Origin: a virus
Length of the DNA: 35,488 nt
Virus record (IMG/VR): IMGVR_UViG_3300010158_000184
Location: 1-35,488 of that record
Reading direction: 5' to 3' (one strand)
The notes below the pieces were generated by a model. It did not search any database and was not told where the DNA came from. It worked only from the letters and a program-made list of their open reading frames with translations. A program made the translations under genes and the position numbers. Every line of letters starts with the position of its first letter. Positions within the stretch are counted from its first letter, which is position 1. Shown here one piece after another: positions 19,524 to 28,227 of this stretch.

Positions 19524-20218
19524 AAAAAATCATTAACTCCTTCCAGAGTAATGCTCCTATTGTTTCCAAGACTATTTATATAGCTGATTGTGTGTTCAAT
19601 CTTTGGAAGAGATTCAAAAAAATCATAAATCTTTTCCATCTGTTGTAATGAAAGAGAAGACAGAAACTCTTTCATTTCTTCTATCGTATGTTCACTAGCC
19701 TTATAAACTGAATCATCATTATAAATGCTCTCAATACATTCAGAAACAACTTCTAAAACTTCGTCTGGATCATTTTCGTCAAATTCGGTGAATTTAATCA
19801 TCATTTTGAAATTTGGATATTTCATAACAATACCAACATCATCTGTTATTTGAATAGTCTTATTGTTAGATGGGTCTTTTGTTACCTTAATATCATCAAG
19901 ATCAAGAGCAAAATCATATATCTTATTGTCTTCATTATCTTTATATTTTAGTTCTACAATATTATTAACAGACTTAGCTCTTAATTTTAAGAATAGATAT
20001 TCAATGTCAAAAATAGGAAGATCGTCAATATTAATTTTAGATAGAACACAGTTGCCAATAATTTGACTCATTGCACGAATAGAATCTTCAACTTCATTGC
20101 TTTGTTGAGCCAATAGTAAAATCTTTTCTTCCTTTACTAGGAATGGTCTAAACGTAATCTTTTCACCAGTAGATGGAAGAATGTCAGTGAATGTTGGATA
20201 ATCAATTTTAGGTAACAT
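19517..20218 (-). CDS. 26: Baseplate hub assembly protein gp26, 233 aa
   Basis: The N terminus LPKIDYPTFTDILPSTGEKITFRPFLVKEEKILLLA is the hallmark of the T4 gp26 family; FDIEYLFLKLRAKSV, an acidic middle, and LEGVNDFFQ at the end also fit. It helps assemble the hub with the tape measure. The last codons are GAT TTT TTT CAG TAG, giving a T7 slippery heptamer (19529-19523 on this strand) with AAGGAG 7 nt upstream (19542-19537), the layout of the dnaX-type -1 frameshift. Two products are expected: gp26 of 233 residues and a gp26-gp51 fusion of 292. Confidence 0.88.
   Translation of the reverse strand: MLPKIDYPTFTDILPSTGEKITFRPFLVKEEKILLLAQQSNEVEDSIRAMSQIIGNCVLSKINIDDLPIFDIEYLFLKLRAKSVNNIVELKYKDNEDNKIYDFALDLDDIKVTKDPSNNKTIQITDDVGIVMKYPNFKMMIKFTEFDENDPDEVLEVVSECIESIYNDDSVYKASEHTIEEMKEFLSSLSLQQMEKIYDFFESLPKIEHTISYINSLGNNRSITLEGVNDFFQ
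19523..19542 (-). promoter_or_regulatory. -1 frameshift signal (internal SD plus T-TTT-TTT)
   Basis: On the minus strand AAGGAG (19542-19537), 7 nt, then TTTTTTT (19529-19523), phased with the gp26 frame as T_TTT_TTT and followed by CAG TAG. Confidence 0.7.
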
Positions 20219-20232
20219 TATTAATAATTCCT

Positions 20233-20784
20233 TTATGAATCAGAAATTGAGAAACTCTTGTAAACAAAAGTAACGGGCAATTCGGTTATTTGGTCGGTTG
20301 CAGCCCAGTTTAAGTTTACACTTGACACTGATGCTGGAAAGGCTTCTTTGATAGTATATCTAGCAGAAATGTTTCCAACACCATCGAACTGATCAATGAT
20401 TATGGTAGACAAGTAATCAGAACGATAGTTTATTCTAAAGCTTTCATCAGAAGTTGTTTGTCCAATATCAACAATATTTGCTGACCATTCTCTAAATAAC
20501 TTTAAAATTTTACTGTCTTCATCATTAAAAAATACCATGTTTATCGGAGAAAAGTTTACACCAATAGGAAAAAACTCAGATGCCCCAGAACCCTTTGTTC
20601 TAGCACTGAATAGTTCTACGTCAGTTCCTGGCAAATTTACAGAATAACATCTAAGCTTTAAAAAATCAGAATCTTGGTATCCTTTAGCTTGCGCCCATGC
20701 TGGTAAAGTAATGGAAGCTTCAAAGTGTGCTGATCTAGTATAACCTGTAAATTTTTTAGAGAAATCTCCAATGTTAAATGACAT
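20233..20784 (-). CDS. Tail-tube-fold baseplate protein, gp54-like (gp19 superfamily), 183 aa
   Basis: The start at 20784 overlaps the stop of the preceding gene (TAATG); a longer frame from 20874 lies inside that gene. The sequence has the T4 gp19/gp54 tube pattern: FEASITLPAWAQAKGYQDSDFLKLRCYSVNLPG, a loop, INMVFFNDEDSKILKLFREW, then YRSDYLSTIIIDQFD and Y.IKEAFPASVSSVNLNW. Because it sits with gp4, gp26, gp51 and near gp48 rather than with sheath genes, the tube initiator gp54 is more likely than the main tube gp19. Shorter than T4 gp54 (about 320). Confidence 0.65.
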   Translation of the reverse strand: MSFNIGDFSKKFTGYTRSAHFEASITLPAWAQAKGYQDSDFLKLRCYSVNLPGTDVELFSARTKGSGASEFFPIGVNFSPINMVFFNDEDSKILKLFREWSANIVDIGQTTSDESFRINYRSDYLSTIIIDQFDGVGNISARYTIKEAFPASVSSVNLNWAATDQITELPVTFVYKSFSISDS

Positions 20785-21389
20785 TATTTTGCTGCCTTTG
20801 CGCTGTCTGCCCAAACTTGTTGGTTTGTGGCTTTTTGGAATCTTTCGGTTGGTAAAAACAATCCAATGTCCCATTCTTGTGGCTGTATCAAAATAAACTT
20901 AGACCTAACGTGGCTTCTCAAATATCGCTTTAGACACGGCTTATACATATTTGACTTTGCTATAGACTGCAAAGCTTGATAGCTTAAATTAATTTTTGTT
21001 TTTTCATCATATCTATTATCGGTAGTTATGCTGTATAGAGCATCCATAAGTTTTGCTCTCAACATAGGTTGTAGATAGTGCATGTTAAGACCATAGAAAC
21101 CATTCTCAGTATATTCAATTGGAAATATCAAAGGAAACGCATCCCAGTATGGTAGTTTGTCTTTTGTCTTCGCGTCATACATAAACAAGTACATCTTACC
21201 AGGAATAACAACATTAGTTAATTCCGCAGCCTTTTCGCTCATTAGACGTGCTTCACTTACGCCTGATGCTCGTCTCGCACGGCTTCTATACCAATCTCTG
21301 GCTTCTTGTGTCTTATTTGGAATAATATTTTGCTTAATCCCACGATTTAGGATTGAAGTAAAAATATATTTGTCCGTTACGGAAGCCAT
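20784..21389 (-). CDS. T4-like gp2-like DNA end protector candidate, 201 aa
   Basis: Central pattern PGKMYLFMYDAKTKDKLPYW then FPLIFPIE, GFYGLNMHYLQPMLRAKLMDAL, YDEKTKINLSYQAL, LKRYLRSHVRS and EWDIGLFLPTERFQ is well conserved in T4-like phages in my memory; I associate it with the protein annotated as DNA end protector (gp2). Adjacent gp4 supports this, as genes 2 and 4 are neighbours in T4. gp2 protects DNA ends from RecBCD and completes the neck. The name is less certain than the family. Confidence 0.5.
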   Translation of the reverse strand: MASVTDKYIFTSILNRGIKQNIIPNKTQEARDWYRSRARRASGVSEARLMSEKAAELTNVVIPGKMYLFMYDAKTKDKLPYWDAFPLIFPIEYTENGFYGLNMHYLQPMLRAKLMDALYSITTDNRYDEKTKINLSYQALQSIAKSNMYKPCLKRYLRSHVRSKFILIQPQEWDIGLFLPTERFQKATNQQVWADSAKAAK

Positions 21390-21419
21390 CAGTTGTCCTT
21401 TTGATGTTCAAATCTTATA

Positions 21420-21426
21420 TATTTAG
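21420..21426 (-). promoter_or_regulatory. Late promoter for the gp2-like gene
   Basis: CTAAATA on the minus strand in the gap between gp4 stop and the next start at 21389. Confidence 0.55.
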
Positions 21427-21431
21427 TTGGT

Positions 21432-21872
21432 CTAATACTTAATATTTAGTTCTTTTTCCGTGATAATTTTGAACTCGTAGTTATTCTTTTGGCAATATAT
21501 ATCAGCAGCAGACCACTTAGCTAGATTAGTAGCATAGGTCATTACTTCGTTTAAATATTGACGAGTTTGTCTAGACTTCTTTTCTGGTTCTTGTGTTTGC
21601 TTGAAAGGTTTTACTTCAATAACATAAGTAGCCAATTTGTTATCTGGTGTTCTTACTGTCATCTTAAAATCTGGAAAATACCTATGAATACGATTATCAA
21701 CAGGAGATCGATAGGGAATACAAAATTCTTCAGATTGCCATTCAATTATGTTTGGATCGCTATCGCATCTATTCATAAAAGTCAATTCATAACTTGAGCG
21801 AAATACTATCTTGGTTGGATCACCTTTATATTTCTTTGGATTTTTTGGAGTGAACTTGCCTTGGTTTGCCAT
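21432..21872 (-). CDS. 4: Head completion protein gp4, 146 aa
   Basis: Matches the T4 gp4 (gp50) family throughout: FTPKNPKKYKGDPTKIVFRS, YELTFMNRCDSDPNIIEWQSEE, IPYRSPVDNRIHRYFPDF, YVIEVKPFKQT and NEVMTYATNLAKWSAAD, ending ITEKEL. The fold is nuclease-like, with D (in FPDF), E and K (in IEVKP) in the places of a PD-(D/E)xK site. gp4 is required to complete DNA-filled heads before tail joining. Length is as in T4 (about 150). Confidence 0.9.
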   Translation of the reverse strand: MANQGKFTPKNPKKYKGDPTKIVFRSSYELTFMNRCDSDPNIIEWQSEEFCIPYRSPVDNRIHRYFPDFKMTVRTPDNKLATYVIEVKPFKQTQEPEKKSRQTRQYLNEVMTYATNLAKWSAADIYCQKNNYEFKIITEKELNIKY

Positions 21873-21880
21873 GCTATCAT

Positions 21881-21887
21881 CTAAATA
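21881..21887 (+). promoter_or_regulatory. Late promoter for the gp48 operon
   Basis: CTAAATA on the plus strand 31 nt before the gp48 start; forms one half of a divergent pair whose two transcripts start at nearly the same point. Confidence 0.65.
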
Positions 21888-21902
21888 CTCTTGAAACTTC
21901 TG

Positions 21903-21909
21903 TATTTAG
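21903..21909 (-). promoter_or_regulatory. Late promoter for the gp4 operon
   Basis: CTAAATA on the minus strand, 31 nt before the gp4 start; mirror partner of the plus-strand box at 21881. Confidence 0.65.
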
Positions 21910-21918
21910 GGATAAAAA

Positions 21919-22749
21919 ATGGCAGCGTTCTTAAAAGACCCAAATAAAGCTCCTAAGTTGGGTCAATCGTTTAATCAAATGCGGTTTCCATCTGATATCA
22001 AAACGGAATACTGTAGCATTTCTGCGGTAAAATATCAAAGAACTTTGCCTTCTGACCCAGCACTTTTGGTTTCTACTGGCGCATCTGTCATTCTTCCTAT
22101 TCCTTTTTCTGGATTAGATGATAATTATGGGATGAATTATAAAGAAGTTGATACTGGAGCTATGGGTGGCGCTTTAAATACGCTAATGAGTAATTCTTTA
22201 CTTGGTGGAGTAAAAAAATTAATTGGTGGTGGTGCTCTTGCTGGTATTGATGAAATTGCTAAAGGTGCTGCTGGAGGTCTTGCTGGTGCAGTCGGATTAA
22301 ACCAAGATACTGCTAGACAAATGACACAACAAGCTCTTGGTCGTGTTGCTAATCCAAATATGTCATTATCTTTTCAGGGTGTAAATTCAAGATCACATAG
22401 ATTTTCTTGGAAATTAGTTGCTAAAAGTCCAGCAGAAAGCAAAACTATTCAAGATATATTAAGATTTTTTAGATCAAATTCTTTACCAAGTAAAGCAGCA
22501 GGTGCTGATATTCAATTAAACTATCCGCATATTTTTCTTATTGAATTTTATGGTCCAAACCAAAGACTTATTATGTTTAGTAAGCAGGGTCTTTTCTTGA
22601 ATGATTTAAATATATCATACGCAGATGAAGCTCACCCTGTATTTTTTAAAGAAACTGGACTACCAGCTTCTATTACTCTTACAGCTAACTTCCTAGAGCG
22701 TATGCTTACTACTGCTGATGATGCCGATGCTTATTTTGGTGGCGTTTAA
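21919..22749 (+). CDS. 48: Baseplate tail-tube cap gp48, 276 aa
   Basis: The region NPNMSLSFQGVNSRSHRFSW followed by KLVAKSPAESKTIQDILRFFR and NYPHIFLIEFYG corresponds to the gp48 tube-fold (tube-cap) domain. A Gly/Ala-rich insert (about 75-130) precedes it, and the C terminus has DLNISYADEAHPVFFKETGLPASITLTANFLE, typical of tube-like baseplate proteins. gp48 caps the baseplate hub and starts tube growth with gp54. It is the first gene of the plus-strand baseplate operon under a late promoter. Confidence 0.8.
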   Translation: MAAFLKDPNKAPKLGQSFNQMRFPSDIKTEYCSISAVKYQRTLPSDPALLVSTGASVILPIPFSGLDDNYGMNYKEVDTGAMGGALNTLMSNSLLGGVKKLIGGGALAGIDEIAKGAAGGLAGAVGLNQDTARQMTQQALGRVANPNMSLSFQGVNSRSHRFSWKLVAKSPAESKTIQDILRFFRSNSLPSKAAGADIQLNYPHIFLIEFYGPNQRLIMFSKQGLFLNDLNISYADEAHPVFFKETGLPASITLTANFLERMLTTADDADAYFGGV

Positions 22750-22781
22750 GTCACCACCAACCTTTAATTAAAGAGAAACTT

Positions 22782-23429
22782 ATGAAATACTTCGAAAACT
22801 TTCCTTCAATTAAATATGGAAATACGGCAGTAACAAATATTTCTGCTCGTGTTAAATTTTTGGAAACTGCAAAAAAACAAAATGTTCTTTTTTATCCTTA
22901 CACCATTAAAGATGGCGAAAGAGCAGAAAATCTTGCCTTTGACTATTATGATAGCACAGATTTTGTTTGGTTGGTTTATTTGATAAATGATATTGTTGAT
23001 CCATATTATGACTGGCCATTGTCCAGTAAAAATTTAGATAAGTTCATCGCACAAAAATATGAAACAAGCGCAGGTATCAATGATGGTATTGCTGCTGCTT
23101 TAGGTACTACTGTTTTTTATCAAAAAGTTCCAAAAGTTTATTATATAAACCAAGTAAATTTAAATTTCTACACAGAAACAGAATATTTGGCAACATCTAT
23201 AGCTGATCCTTGGAATTGGACAAAGGTGACACAAGATGATTCTATCTACGTGTCTCCAGATTCTCTGGCTGCTGCTATGGATGCTGATCCAGGATCACAA
23301 TGGACAGCCCTTGATGCGTATACATATGAAACTAATTTAAATGATGCCAAGAAATTTATTAGATTACTAGACAAAACATATACAACAGAAGTTAGTTATG
23401 AATTGAAAGAGTTATTGAGCAATGGCTAA
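22782..23429 (+). CDS. 53: Baseplate wedge protein gp53, 215 aa
   Basis: Typical gp53 pattern: YFENFPSIKYG...VTNISARVKFL, YPYTIKDGERAENLAFDYY, DSTDFVWLVYLINDIVDPYYDWPLS and NLDKFIAQKY. The N-terminal domain is LysM-like in the family. gp53 joins wedges into the baseplate ring. The end overlaps the next start by 8 nt, indicating coupling. Length close to T4 gp53 (196). Confidence 0.88.
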   Translation: MKYFENFPSIKYGNTAVTNISARVKFLETAKKQNVLFYPYTIKDGERAENLAFDYYDSTDFVWLVYLINDIVDPYYDWPLSSKNLDKFIAQKYETSAGINDGIAAALGTTVFYQKVPKVYYINQVNLNFYTETEYLATSIADPWNWTKVTQDDSIYVSPDSLAAAMDADPGSQWTALDAYTYETNLNDAKKFIRLLDKTYTTEVSYELKELLSNG

Positions 23430-24900
23430 TCAGAATAATGAAACCTACGAACAGTTAGGTTATTTAAAAAATATTACTGTAAAATTGCTTAATGTTGACA
23501 AAACAAAAGTAATCGACATAACTTTACAAATGTTGAATATGGAAATATATGAAGATATATTTTCTAACACTTTGTATGGATTGATCAATGTCGATGACTC
23601 AATTGGTTTGATGAATGGTATTCCTGGTGGGTCGCAAACTAATATTCATTTTCCTATAGTTGGAGAAGAATTTCTAGATATCACATATGAAATAGTAGGA
23701 AGACCAGCAGTAAAATTGTTATTTTCAGTATACAATATAGAAGAAATTATTAACAGCGACAACTTCAAAAATAGAAAATACAAGTTAAAGTTTGCAAGTT
23801 CCGAACATATTGATGATGCCAAAACACTTATTCAAAAAAGTTATAAATCGCCATTGAGCGATATGGCTAAAGATATATTTACAACATTCTTAAAGACAAC
23901 AAAGACTTTAGACATAGAAGATACACAAGGGCAACAACAAATAATCATCCCTAGACTTAGCCCATTTGAAGCATTAAATTTTCTAGCTAAAAGGTCTCTC
24001 TCTAATAACGATAAGAAGAAATCTGCTTCATATGTCTGTTTTGAAAATACAGCAGGATTTCATTTCTGTGATATCGAAACATTAATTCAAAATGGATTTA
24101 AACAAAAAGACGCAGCAGAGAAAACCAAAGACGATAAAAATTTATACACATATATTATAAAAAATCCAAATATTGCAGAATCACAAGCTGATGCTTTTAA
24201 AACAGTTATAACATTTAAAATTAAAAATAGATTTGATACTGTTGAAAAGCTAAAGCGTGGTTATTTTGAAAGCGATACTATCGTATATGATTTTATCAAC
24301 CATCAGATTACACCAACAAGATTTAAGTTTAAAGATACTGCTAATTCTACTTTGTCTGTTGCACCTTATCCAGAAAACTCATCTGATTTTATTGATAAGA
24401 GCACAAGCACTGCAAACAATGATGTATATGTCAAGAAGTTTATGGTTGCTAAGGATTTAAGTACTGGAACTCCAGACACATTTTTGGAAAACATATACGC
24501 TAACAAAGCAGCCTATATGACTAGATTAAATCAAAATATGACTACCATCGAAACATATGGCGATCCTAAAATTAAAGCTGGAGATGTTGTTACTGTAAGA
24601 TACCCAGAAATTGTTGGTACAACTTTGAAAAAAGGCGACAGCAACGATAAGTATTTAAATGGTGAATTTCTGATAGGAACTATTCAGCACAGGTTTACTC
24701 CTCGTGCTTATGTTACTTCTATGGATTTATATAAAAATGGATATAATGAAAAAGTTGTACAGTCTGAAACAAATAAGGGAATTTTTGGTTCTGATAGCGC
24801 ACAAGATATGAAGTCAGATAGAAATAAACTTATTAATCAAGCAAATCAAGAAGACACTATAAATACAATAGTTTCCCCATTAGTAAAGATTTTTAAATAA
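23422..24900 (+). CDS. Baseplate hub protein gp27-like, 492 aa
   Basis: Fold features of the gp27/gpD hub family: an N-terminal beta-rich part (LLNVDKTKVIDITLQMLNMEIYEDIFS), a second domain with FEALNFLAKRS and YVCFENTAGFHFCDIETL, and a C-terminal part with KAGDVVTVRYPEI, YLNGEFLIGTIQHRF and YVTSMDLYKNGY. It lies directly before the gp5 homologue, as gp27 partners gp5 in the hub. Longer than T4 gp27 (391) but in line with other T4-like hubs. It shares TAATG with the next gene. Confidence 0.78.
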   Translation: MANQNNETYEQLGYLKNITVKLLNVDKTKVIDITLQMLNMEIYEDIFSNTLYGLINVDDSIGLMNGIPGGSQTNIHFPIVGEEFLDITYEIVGRPAVKLLFSVYNIEEIINSDNFKNRKYKLKFASSEHIDDAKTLIQKSYKSPLSDMAKDIFTTFLKTTKTLDIEDTQGQQQIIIPRLSPFEALNFLAKRSLSNNDKKKSASYVCFENTAGFHFCDIETLIQNGFKQKDAAEKTKDDKNLYTYIIKNPNIAESQADAFKTVITFKIKNRFDTVEKLKRGYFESDTIVYDFINHQITPTRFKFKDTANSTLSVAPYPENSSDFIDKSTSTANNDVYVKKFMVAKDLSTGTPDTFLENIYANKAAYMTRLNQNMTTIETYGDPKIKAGDVVTVRYPEIVGTTLKKGDSNDKYLNGEFLIGTIQHRFTPRAYVTSMDLYKNGYNEKVVQSETNKGIFGSDSAQDMKSDRNKLINQANQEDTINTIVSPLVKIFK

Positions 24901-25919
24901 TGAACCAAGATCATAATGATAATAATTTTCTAGGAAGAAACGGTTTCTATTATTTCTTCGGTATTGTAGAAGATAGAGATGATCCACTTACTCTTGGCAG
25001 AATTAAAGTAAGAGTGTTTGGAACTCATCCAGATGATAAGACTTTGGTTCCAACTGAAGATTTACCTTGGGCAATGCCAATCCAACCGATTAATTCTGCC
25101 GCAGCACATGGTGTTGGGCATTCTCCTGTTGGTCCTATTCCAGGAACACACGTTTTTGGTTTTTGGGCGGACGGTAGAGATTGCCAAATTCCATTTATTT
25201 TAGGTACTATTGCTGGTGGTACAGGTCAGTTTAATTATGGCGTACCCCAACAGGATAGTTTAGACGGACAAATAGCAGCATCTCCAGTTGGTCCAAATGG
25301 CGCACCAATCAATCTTCCAAAAGGAAGTAAAGCAATTCCACAAAGAGCAGCGACATTTTCTAAACTAGTTCAAGATAGATACAAATTAACAGATTATCAA
25401 GCATGTGGTTTAATTGGAAACCTTTGGCACGAGTCTGGTGGTTTTAGGGCTATTAGAGAATATGGTAAAGGCTCTGGTCCACAAGATCAGCCTCCTCCAA
25501 AAGGAACCAAGAATACAGGTTACGGATGGGTCCAATGGACAAATTCAAGACTTGATGACTTTTTAAATTTCTGCGAGTCTACAGGACATGCACCACAATC
25601 CGATGAAGCAAATCTTGGTTTCTTTTTAAAGGAATTAGATAAAGCCAAAGTCATCAAGGGGCTAAAGACAAACGCTCCAGTTACAGTTAGTGGGTATTGG
25701 GCAGGAACATATGATTGCTCTAATATTGAAGGAGCAACGAGATATGTTATGGCTGAGTTTGAAAGACCAAAGAAAGGTCTAGATCATATTGGAGAACGCA
25801 TTCAATATGCAAAAATGGCATTAGTCGCTATGAATAAAACTTCTGTTCCTCAAGGCGGAGCACCAAGTAAAGACCCAAATGCACAGGTTCCAACAAATAA
25901 TAATCCGAAAGCACAATAA
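24900..25919 (+). CDS. 5: gp5-like hub: OB-fold plus tail lysozyme, 339 aa
   Basis: Residues 1-110 form the gp5 OB-fold (GFYYFFGIVEDRDDPLTLGR, then IKVRVFGTHPDD, LPWAMPIQP, GTHVFGFWADGRDCQIPFILGTI). Residues about 155-320 are a phage tail lysozyme domain: TDYQACGLIGNLWHESGGF with the likely catalytic Glu, TGYGWVQWTNSRLDDFLNFC and DEANLGFFLKEL. It digests peptidoglycan during tail penetration. In T4 the beta-helix spike is in the same polypeptide; here it is in the next gene, so gp5 is split genetically. The C-terminal tail is Pro/Asn-rich. Confidence 0.85.
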   Translation: MNQDHNDNNFLGRNGFYYFFGIVEDRDDPLTLGRIKVRVFGTHPDDKTLVPTEDLPWAMPIQPINSAAAHGVGHSPVGPIPGTHVFGFWADGRDCQIPFILGTIAGGTGQFNYGVPQQDSLDGQIAASPVGPNGAPINLPKGSKAIPQRAATFSKLVQDRYKLTDYQACGLIGNLWHESGGFRAIREYGKGSGPQDQPPPKGTKNTGYGWVQWTNSRLDDFLNFCESTGHAPQSDEANLGFFLKELDKAKVIKGLKTNAPVTVSGYWAGTYDCSNIEGATRYVMAEFERPKKGLDHIGERIQYAKMALVAMNKTSVPQGGAPSKDPNAQVPTNNNPKAQ

Positions 25920-25921
25920 TT

Positions 25922-27958
25922 ATGAGTTTAATTGGCAATCTTACTGACGCTGTTTCTACTATTATAACAGACGTTGTTTCTGGTTTAGATTCTACAGTAC
26001 ATGTTACACTTGATAATGTGGTTGGAAATTTCCAAGTAGACGAACAAGTTCAGCATAATCTTTCTATTGGTAGGGTTACTTCTTACGATAGAAATAGCTT
26101 GACTATGAACATCAAGACTGAAGTTGGAACTTTTGAAAAAGGAAATATTATTATTGGTCTGACCTCTCTTGCGGTCGGAACTATTACTGGAACAGGTTCA
26201 GCAAACCCATTTGATTTTCTAAATCTTTTTCCAAACGGAACTCCAGATAATTTTAGTTTTTCTGATTATATTTTGTCTGTTCCGTCTGCTGCAAATCTTA
26301 CGCCTGTAGATAGCATAATGAAAATTTCAGATGCTATATCTGGAACAGCAGAAGTTGATTTAGTTTATAGAGAGGCAGCGGTAAAGGTAACAAATCCTGC
26401 AAATGTTTTTGCTGTAAGTGTTCCATCTCAGACGGATAGGCATGTTCAAACTCATGGCACAGAACCAACCTTTCAGTTTAAAGGACAATATCCGTATAAT
26501 AAATCAAACAGAACAGAATCTGGACATCTTCTAGAAATTGATGATACTCCAGGTGCTGAAAGAATACTTCAACATCATAAGTCTGGTACATATGAAGAAA
26601 TTCATCATGACGGACAAAGAGTAATGAAGATTGTAGGTAAGAACAACCACATCACCTTACAAGATGAAAATATCTTTGTTGAAGGCGAGGCTGTAGTCAA
26701 TATTAAAGGAAACGTTACTTTAAGAATTGGCGGAACTCTTACTATTCAAGCAGAAAAAGGTATGCACCTCATTAGTCCTGCTGATATTAGGATGAAGGCA
26801 AACAACATTGTAATGGAAGCTACCAACGGAAATGTTGACATGTTGGCAAACAAAGATATTCGTGCCACCGCTAAAGGTAACACGAATATTACTTCTATTA
26901 ATAATTTGTTAACGGCATCTGCTAATACTGAAATTTCTTCTGGCGCAGATTTAAATCTTCTATCTAAGAATAATTATTTTTCTTCTGGTTCCAATACAGA
27001 AATCTTTACTGGTGGAAATCTAGATCAGTATGGGACTGCTGGAGTGTCTATCAATTCTGCTAAAGATATGAATATGCTATCACAAACAGATTTTAAGATT
27101 AACTCTGCGGCTGCTATGAATATTAGTGCGTCTGGTAACTTCAACGCAGATGCTGCTCAAATTCATTTCCAAGAAGGTGCAGCAACAGCCCCAACAATGC
27201 CGTCAGTGACCACTGCAATCGTAACCACAGCCAATCCTACATTAGGTACGGGTATTACCTTCAGTGCTATTGTCGAGCATATGTTTACAGAATCTGACGA
27301 TGATCCAGAAGCATTCGCTAAGGCTACACAAGATGCAATCAATGCTGGATTGATTGATAAAGATGCTTTAAACAGAAAACCAACAGTAACTGGTTCTCCA
27401 GATACAACAGCAGCAGGAAATGTTAAGATTGATTACAGAGATGCTCCTGTTGCAAAATTGTCCAGCTTTCCCGTAAACTTACAATTGTCTCCTCACTTTA
27501 CTCTAGGCAAATTGACCGTGCAAACTCCTGCTGGTTCTCACTTGCTTAAGGCACAATATGGTTACACTGAAGCACAGCTTGCAGGAAACTTGCAGCTATT
27601 GGCTCTAAATGTATTAGAAAAAATATATGCCAAATATCCAGATATGACTGTCACAAGTTCATTTAGAACAGGAAATACAACAGGAAATAAAGTATCGCAG
27701 CACTGTAAGGGAATGGCAGCAGATATTCAATTTGCTTCTGCACAGCAAAATAAGCAATTATATCTTCAATATGCTCAGTGGATCAGAGACAATTGTGTAT
27801 TCGATCAGCTATTGCTAGAACATAATAATTTTGGAAATAAACCATATTGGATTCACCTCTCGTTCGATCCATCTAAGACAAAACAGCGTGGTCAAATTAT
27901 GACTTTGTTTAATAACAAGACCTATAGCCAAGGTCTAATATTCTTACAGGATAGCTAA
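25922..27958 (+). CDS. Spike protein: gp5 beta-helix plus M15-type peptidase, 678 aa
   Basis: The N-terminal ~180 residues are a hub-attachment part; from about 205 (LLEIDDTPGAERILQHHKSGTYEEIHHDG) to about 440 it is a VgrG/gp5C-like triple beta-helix with short repeats (GNVTLRIGGTLTIQAEKG, IRMKANNIVMEA). The C-terminal ~150 residues are a peptidase M15/D-Ala-D-Ala carboxypeptidase-like domain: SSFRTGNTTGNKVSQHCKGMAADI carries the SxHxxGxAxD zinc motif, and WIHLS supplies the third His. It thus adds a peptide-cutting activity to the glycan-cutting lysozyme of the preceding gene. Confidence 0.82.
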   Translation: MSLIGNLTDAVSTIITDVVSGLDSTVHVTLDNVVGNFQVDEQVQHNLSIGRVTSYDRNSLTMNIKTEVGTFEKGNIIIGLTSLAVGTITGTGSANPFDFLNLFPNGTPDNFSFSDYILSVPSAANLTPVDSIMKISDAISGTAEVDLVYREAAVKVTNPANVFAVSVPSQTDRHVQTHGTEPTFQFKGQYPYNKSNRTESGHLLEIDDTPGAERILQHHKSGTYEEIHHDGQRVMKIVGKNNHITLQDENIFVEGEAVVNIKGNVTLRIGGTLTIQAEKGMHLISPADIRMKANNIVMEATNGNVDMLANKDIRATAKGNTNITSINNLLTASANTEISSGADLNLLSKNNYFSSGSNTEIFTGGNLDQYGTAGVSINSAKDMNMLSQTDFKINSAAAMNISASGNFNADAAQIHFQEGAATAPTMPSVTTAIVTTANPTLGTGITFSAIVEHMFTESDDDPEAFAKATQDAINAGLIDKDALNRKPTVTGSPDTTAAGNVKIDYRDAPVAKLSSFPVNLQLSPHFTLGKLTVQTPAGSHLLKAQYGYTEAQLAGNLQLLALNVLEKIYAKYPDMTVTSSFRTGNTTGNKVSQHCKGMAADIQFASAQQNKQLYLQYAQWIRDNCVFDQLLLEHNNFGNKPYWIHLSFDPSKTKQRGQIMTLFNNKTYSQGLIFLQDS

Positions 27959-28227
27959 TGCCAGCAGTAGCAAGAGAAGGCGTTGATATTTGCGGTGGTG
28001 TCATTCAACCATCTGGATCAACAAAATTTAAAGTAAATGGTAGTCCAGTGGCTGTAGTTGGAGACGCAATAGCACCGCATGGAACTTCTCCACACAGTTC
28101 AGCCACTTTAATTTCTGGTTCTGGAACTTTTACTTTTGGTGGAAAGAAAGTCTGTCGAGTTGGAGATTCCGCTTCATGTGGACACACCGTCTCGACAGGC
28201 TCTTCTAATTTTTTTGTAGGTTCTTAA
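27958..28227 (+). CDS. 5.4: PAAR-domain spike tip, gp5.4-like, 89 aa
   Basis: PAAR pattern: ICGGVIQPSGSTKFKVNGSPVAVVGDAI, HGTSPHSSATLISGSGTF, FGGKKVCRVGDSASCGHTVSTGS. His and Cys residues at the usual places would bind the tip metal ion. It caps the spike encoded just upstream (TAATG overlap). Its last 4 nt overlap the end of the convergent membrane-protein gene. Confidence 0.92.
   Translation: MPAVAREGVDICGGVIQPSGSTKFKVNGSPVAVVGDAIAPHGTSPHSSATLISGSGTFTFGGKKVCRVGDSASCGHTVSTGSSNFFVGS

Noticed and set aside
20785-20874. 30-residue N-terminal extension of the gp54-like protein
   Set aside because: It lies wholly inside the upstream gene in another frame; the TAATG overlap start at 20784 fits the family N terminus.
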